From: Rostratula benghalensis
Taxonomy: Eukaryota; Chordata; Aves; Charadriiformes; Rostratulidae
NCBI GenBank assembly: GCA_013399305.1
Contig: VXAI01000241.1
Span: 500,606 to 564,605 of the forward strand
Reading direction: 5' to 3'
Length of the DNA stretch: 64,000 nucleotides
Shown piece after piece: positions 60,423-64,000 of the stretch. Made by a program: the position numbers and the translations under genes. The notes beneath the pieces were generated by a model. It searched no databases and was not told the origin of the DNA. It saw only the letters and a list, made by a program, of their open reading frames with translations. Every line of letters starts with the position of its first letter. Position 1 is the first letter of the stretch.

Positions 60423-63400
60423 AAATCACGTATTCTTTATTTCTCTCTTTTTTTACTGAATTATTTCAAATGCTGTGCATTGTGAAGTGCACAAACCACA
60501 GACTTTCCCCTCCATCATATGCTGGATCTGGCAGGAGCTAAGATTTACAAAAAACAGTTCTTTGGCTGAACCTGATACAGCTGGGGTTTTTTTCCTATGG
60601 TGGCCTCTGACCATCACTAGGAGAAAGAAGAACTGTCAACTGAGTTCTTTGCCGTGAAGTTTGCACAAAGACTAGATGCCGTGAAGTTTACATGCAGGCA
60701 GAACAACTCCAAGTTTGGCTGATGTTCTTCTATATTGTTTTCTACAGATGTGTTCTGGTGTGAGTATTACTTTGTTTTGTTATGTAGGACAAATGTTTCC
60801 TAACCTGATACCACCCTGGGTCAAGTTTGCTATGCCAGCTGGCTTTCATTTCCCTTGCTTGAATTAATAGTTCCTTAAATATTGACTGAGGGGTTAGTGC
60901 AGGAAAGAACATTTAACTCTATGGAGCAGCACAGTATTACTGTATGAACACTACCTGCTCAGTTCATCTATGCATAGAATAAGTCTACATAATGCAGCTA
61001 GCATTGACAAGACATGCTTTCCAAGACAAACCCTAAATCACTTCAGTACAATGAACTAATAAACAAATAAATCTAGTGGATAAATTATAAACCACCTTAA
61101 GAAACTATCCTCCTGAAATGTGCAGATAAGTTTTAAAAATACAGGTGGATAATACTTGAATCTTGACGAAAACGGCACAAGCGGAAAACATGTGCAATAT
61201 TCTTTACAATATGCACAATGACGTTCTTGTTCCCTGAAAAGTCTGTAAGCCAGGCATGCATAACAAGACATAGGAAAGAAAGGAGAAAGGGTGGGTACAG
61301 AAAATATAAACCTAGGAAATTAGCATTCATAATTTATATACATCTATGGTGCTACACTGTTATGGAAGAGACAATTCCTTAAATAGGTCCAAGTTTCAGG
61401 AGTGCTCTGACATGCCATCATTGTCAGCTCCCAGGGAAAACTCTGGTCTCAGGAAAGCAGGAGGTGGATGGCTAAGGCAGGCTGGATATCAGAGTGATCA
61501 AAAGAGACCAGATTTAATACGTGGCTTATTCCCAACTGCCTTTAATTTGACTGAAGGGTACATTTTTAATGGCTGTGCAAGAACATAGTAATTTATCTTC
61601 ACAGGCAATCTGAACGAACAGAGCTGCACTGTCAGTTCAAATATTCTTTACAATTGATTATTATACCAATAAGTTACATCAGTACAATGGGATACTGTAC
61701 TAGTACAGGTAATTATCTGGAGATTTGATGGGGGAAGAGAAAGTAGCAGTTCTTCTCCAGCTTAAATTGGTTTGAAACAGCAATAACCCATCAAAATCAA
61801 TGATCTTGTAGTGGTGTAAAAGTGGTGTAAATAATATGTAAGGATGTGCAGTTACTACTAACAAGACAAAGTAAATCCATTTTGCCTAGGATTGTCATTC
61901 AAGCTCAGGAAAAATAGATCAGAACAGAACATTGTAATCAAAATTGTTAAGGTAATCACCCTGAGATAACAGAAAATGCCTACAAGGTGAGCTCAAGCAA
62001 AGAATGAAAATTAAATATTCAAGCTCGAAGGTGCCATAACTTCTCAGCAATTTAAAACCCTCCGGTCCTGAGGGCCAGTACAATAGGTAAGAAAGGTGCC
62101 TCCCTCCTATGGGACTATCTTCTCTCTGACCCAGGAGTGATCTAGCCTACAGCAGCTTCCCCCTCACCAGTCTCAGTGCCAGCAGCTGGCAAGAAGCCTC
62201 CTGCCCTGAGTACATCTCAGCATTTCACAGGCTGGATTGACTGGAAGGAGAGCCTGTGGAGCAGGAGACAGCAGCAGGGGCCAGTGTGTCTGTGCAGGGG
62301 CCACCTGGCTTCTCCAAAAGGTGTATCCTGGCCAGGGCAGGCAGCTGGCTGCCTTCAGCCTTCAATAGATTCAGGACTGGGGTTCAATGAGGGGAGAGGA
62401 GGAAGGCAGGAAGGAAGAACTGGGCCAGTGAGGGAAGAAAGTGAAGGCTGAGGAGGCTGAAGGTCAGTGTCAGGTGCCATACAGTGGGGAAGTGCTCAGA
62501 GGCAGTGAACCACAGACCAGTTGATTTTCCCTGAGAAGTTCAGAAAGAAATGCATTATCACAAGGCCAGGAGAAGAGCTGACAGCCAGGAGGAAACAGCT
62601 CTGGAGGGAAATCCCCAAATAGATGTCTTGCAAATGTTTCATTTATCCTATGGCAGGGTAAGCATCACTAAGAGAATAGGGAGGGAAGAGGGAAATTGTC
62701 AGCAAAGTACAGCACAAAGGTGGAAGACCTGCCTCTGCCAAGCACAGCAAGCCTCAGCGCCCTGGGAAGCAGGAAGAGTCTCTGCCACCAATGAATGGTA
62801 CTGCAGAAAGCAAAGTGGCATGAAGATGGCATTTAATCCCTGATGCATATGGATATCTGATAGTGAGGAGAGGCTAGCTTTAAATAACCTGTCCCTGAAA
62901 AAGGTCTTACATAGGGAACGATTCAATATTTTAAAATTGCCAGAGCACATTTCATGGGATTGGAGCTGAGAGGCAGCAGAAGCTGGGGAACAGCACAGGA
63001 TGCTTTAGAGGCCCCTGTGCTGTTCATGGGGATCCTGGTGCTGCCAGCTGCAGCAGGGACCATGGGTGCCCCAACACACTGAGCAGTGCCATGGCAAATG
63101 TGGAAGCACATGGGCATCACGTGCATGACATATGCTTAGGAACAAAACACTGACAGGGTCACGGATACCTCTCCAGTCCTGCAAGACTGTGGAACCATAC
63201 TTGAAGCACAAAACTAGTCCATAGATATGTGATTTCAAAGCAAATGAATGTTTTGTTAAGTGATGTGTGACGACAGCATTTCCAAAGTGGGATTAGGACA
63301 GTACACACTTGCTTTCAGACAGTTTCTTTGTTGTTCAGTTACTTTAATTTTATAACAACTTTCAGCTCTTTGAAGGACTGCTAAAATATACCAGCATTCA

Positions 63401-64000
63401 ATCTAAAAGAGTTTATCAGCTTTTAACACTTGCATTTATATGGCTGTGTGCACTTCATAGAAACACAGTTATCAGCATTCACTCAGGTGTACACCCTGTG
63501 ACCATAAAACCACCCTGTTCTTTTTCCTCTGCAGAAGGGCAGAGTGCCTGTCCGGCCAGTGCAGATTCCTGCATCTCTCACTGGGGCATCAGGCTGGCTA
63601 TGGAAGGCAAGAAACCACCCAGAAATTAATACAGAGATACTTCCCAGCACCTGAAAAAGTATGCGCTAGGCATCTCTCCATGACACCGATCCAGTGGGAT
63701 CATGCCACTGGAATACTGACTACAGTGGCCAACATTGCACTGAGGCAGGCATTCATTTACTGTGTAACAGAGTGAAATGCTGGCATAAATGCATAGTGCA
63801 CTGCTTTCTTAACTGGGTTACACTAACACTGATAAAAATATCAATCCACTAATCTAAACAGGCAAAACAGCAAACCATCAAAAGAGGAAATCCATCCTCT
63901 GTAGAGACATGCTCCCTCCTTCCCCAGCCCTTTGCATGCCCCACTGAGTGGGTACAAAAACTTTCAGAGCAATGATGACAAAGATTTTCAAATTATTTAT
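60423..64000. other. sequence without a recognised gene
   Basis: A GC-richer stretch at about 62100-62470 lacks CpGs and carries one 91-codon open frame. It holds CCTGGCCAGG and purine-rich repeats of AGGA/GGAAGG but no known family. Nothing else was recognised to the end of the window. Confidence 0.55.

Noticed and set aside
1..64000. tRNA, rRNA, snRNA genes, CRISPR arrays, prokaryotic operons
   Set aside because: I searched by eye for promoter boxes, cloverleaf patterns and spaced repeats and found none. The repeat content shows a vertebrate nuclear genome.

Overview
This is eukaryotic, AT-rich and almost entirely non-coding DNA. The repeats point to a bird. There are six clear CR1 LINE fragments, some ending in the CR1-type 3' tail (repeats of an ATTCTATG-like 8-mer), two very old CR1 remnants, and one LTR that resembles a family common in avian genomes. 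SINEs and L1-type poly(A) retroposons are not evident. No known gene could be named from the sequence alone.

Layout. 1-4670 is AT-rich, with a few weak exon-like segments on the minus strand. 4672-4985 is the one clear regulatory landmark: a small CpG island with a perfect 13-bp RFX X-box (4902-4914), an adjacent GC/CACCC box, a TATA-like TTAAAAGG and a long G-run. This is the architecture of a ciliary-gene promoter, and splice-donor-like sites lie on both strands beside it. A CR1 (5150-6472) sits directly against the island. 6473-26562 is mostly unique sequence with one CR1 (13305-13600), a 30-bp tandem duplication, a G-rich purine tract and two diverged copies of a ~124-bp block (18501-18623 and 22825-22948). 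26563-27600 and 39365-40305 are CR1 ORF2 fragments (reverse transcriptase and endonuclease parts) that have both lost their 3' ends. 37733-~38340 is an antisense LTR. 41371-42070 and 59641-60422 are antisense CR1 copies that keep the 3' terminus. The rest is AT-rich, probably intronic or intergenic.

Coding potential. No exon is certain. On the minus strand, five short segments (57202-57264, 36175-36225, 24209-24354, 19663-19744, 18047-18101) have acceptor, open frame and donor, and their splice phases chain without conflict (0-0, 0-0, 0-2, 2-0, 0-1). A second minus-strand chain (about 4711-4895, 3244-3457, 2954-2992) would start at the X-box promoter. Both are hypotheses: splice-like motifs and open frames of this size are common by chance in 64 kb, and I recognise no protein family in them.
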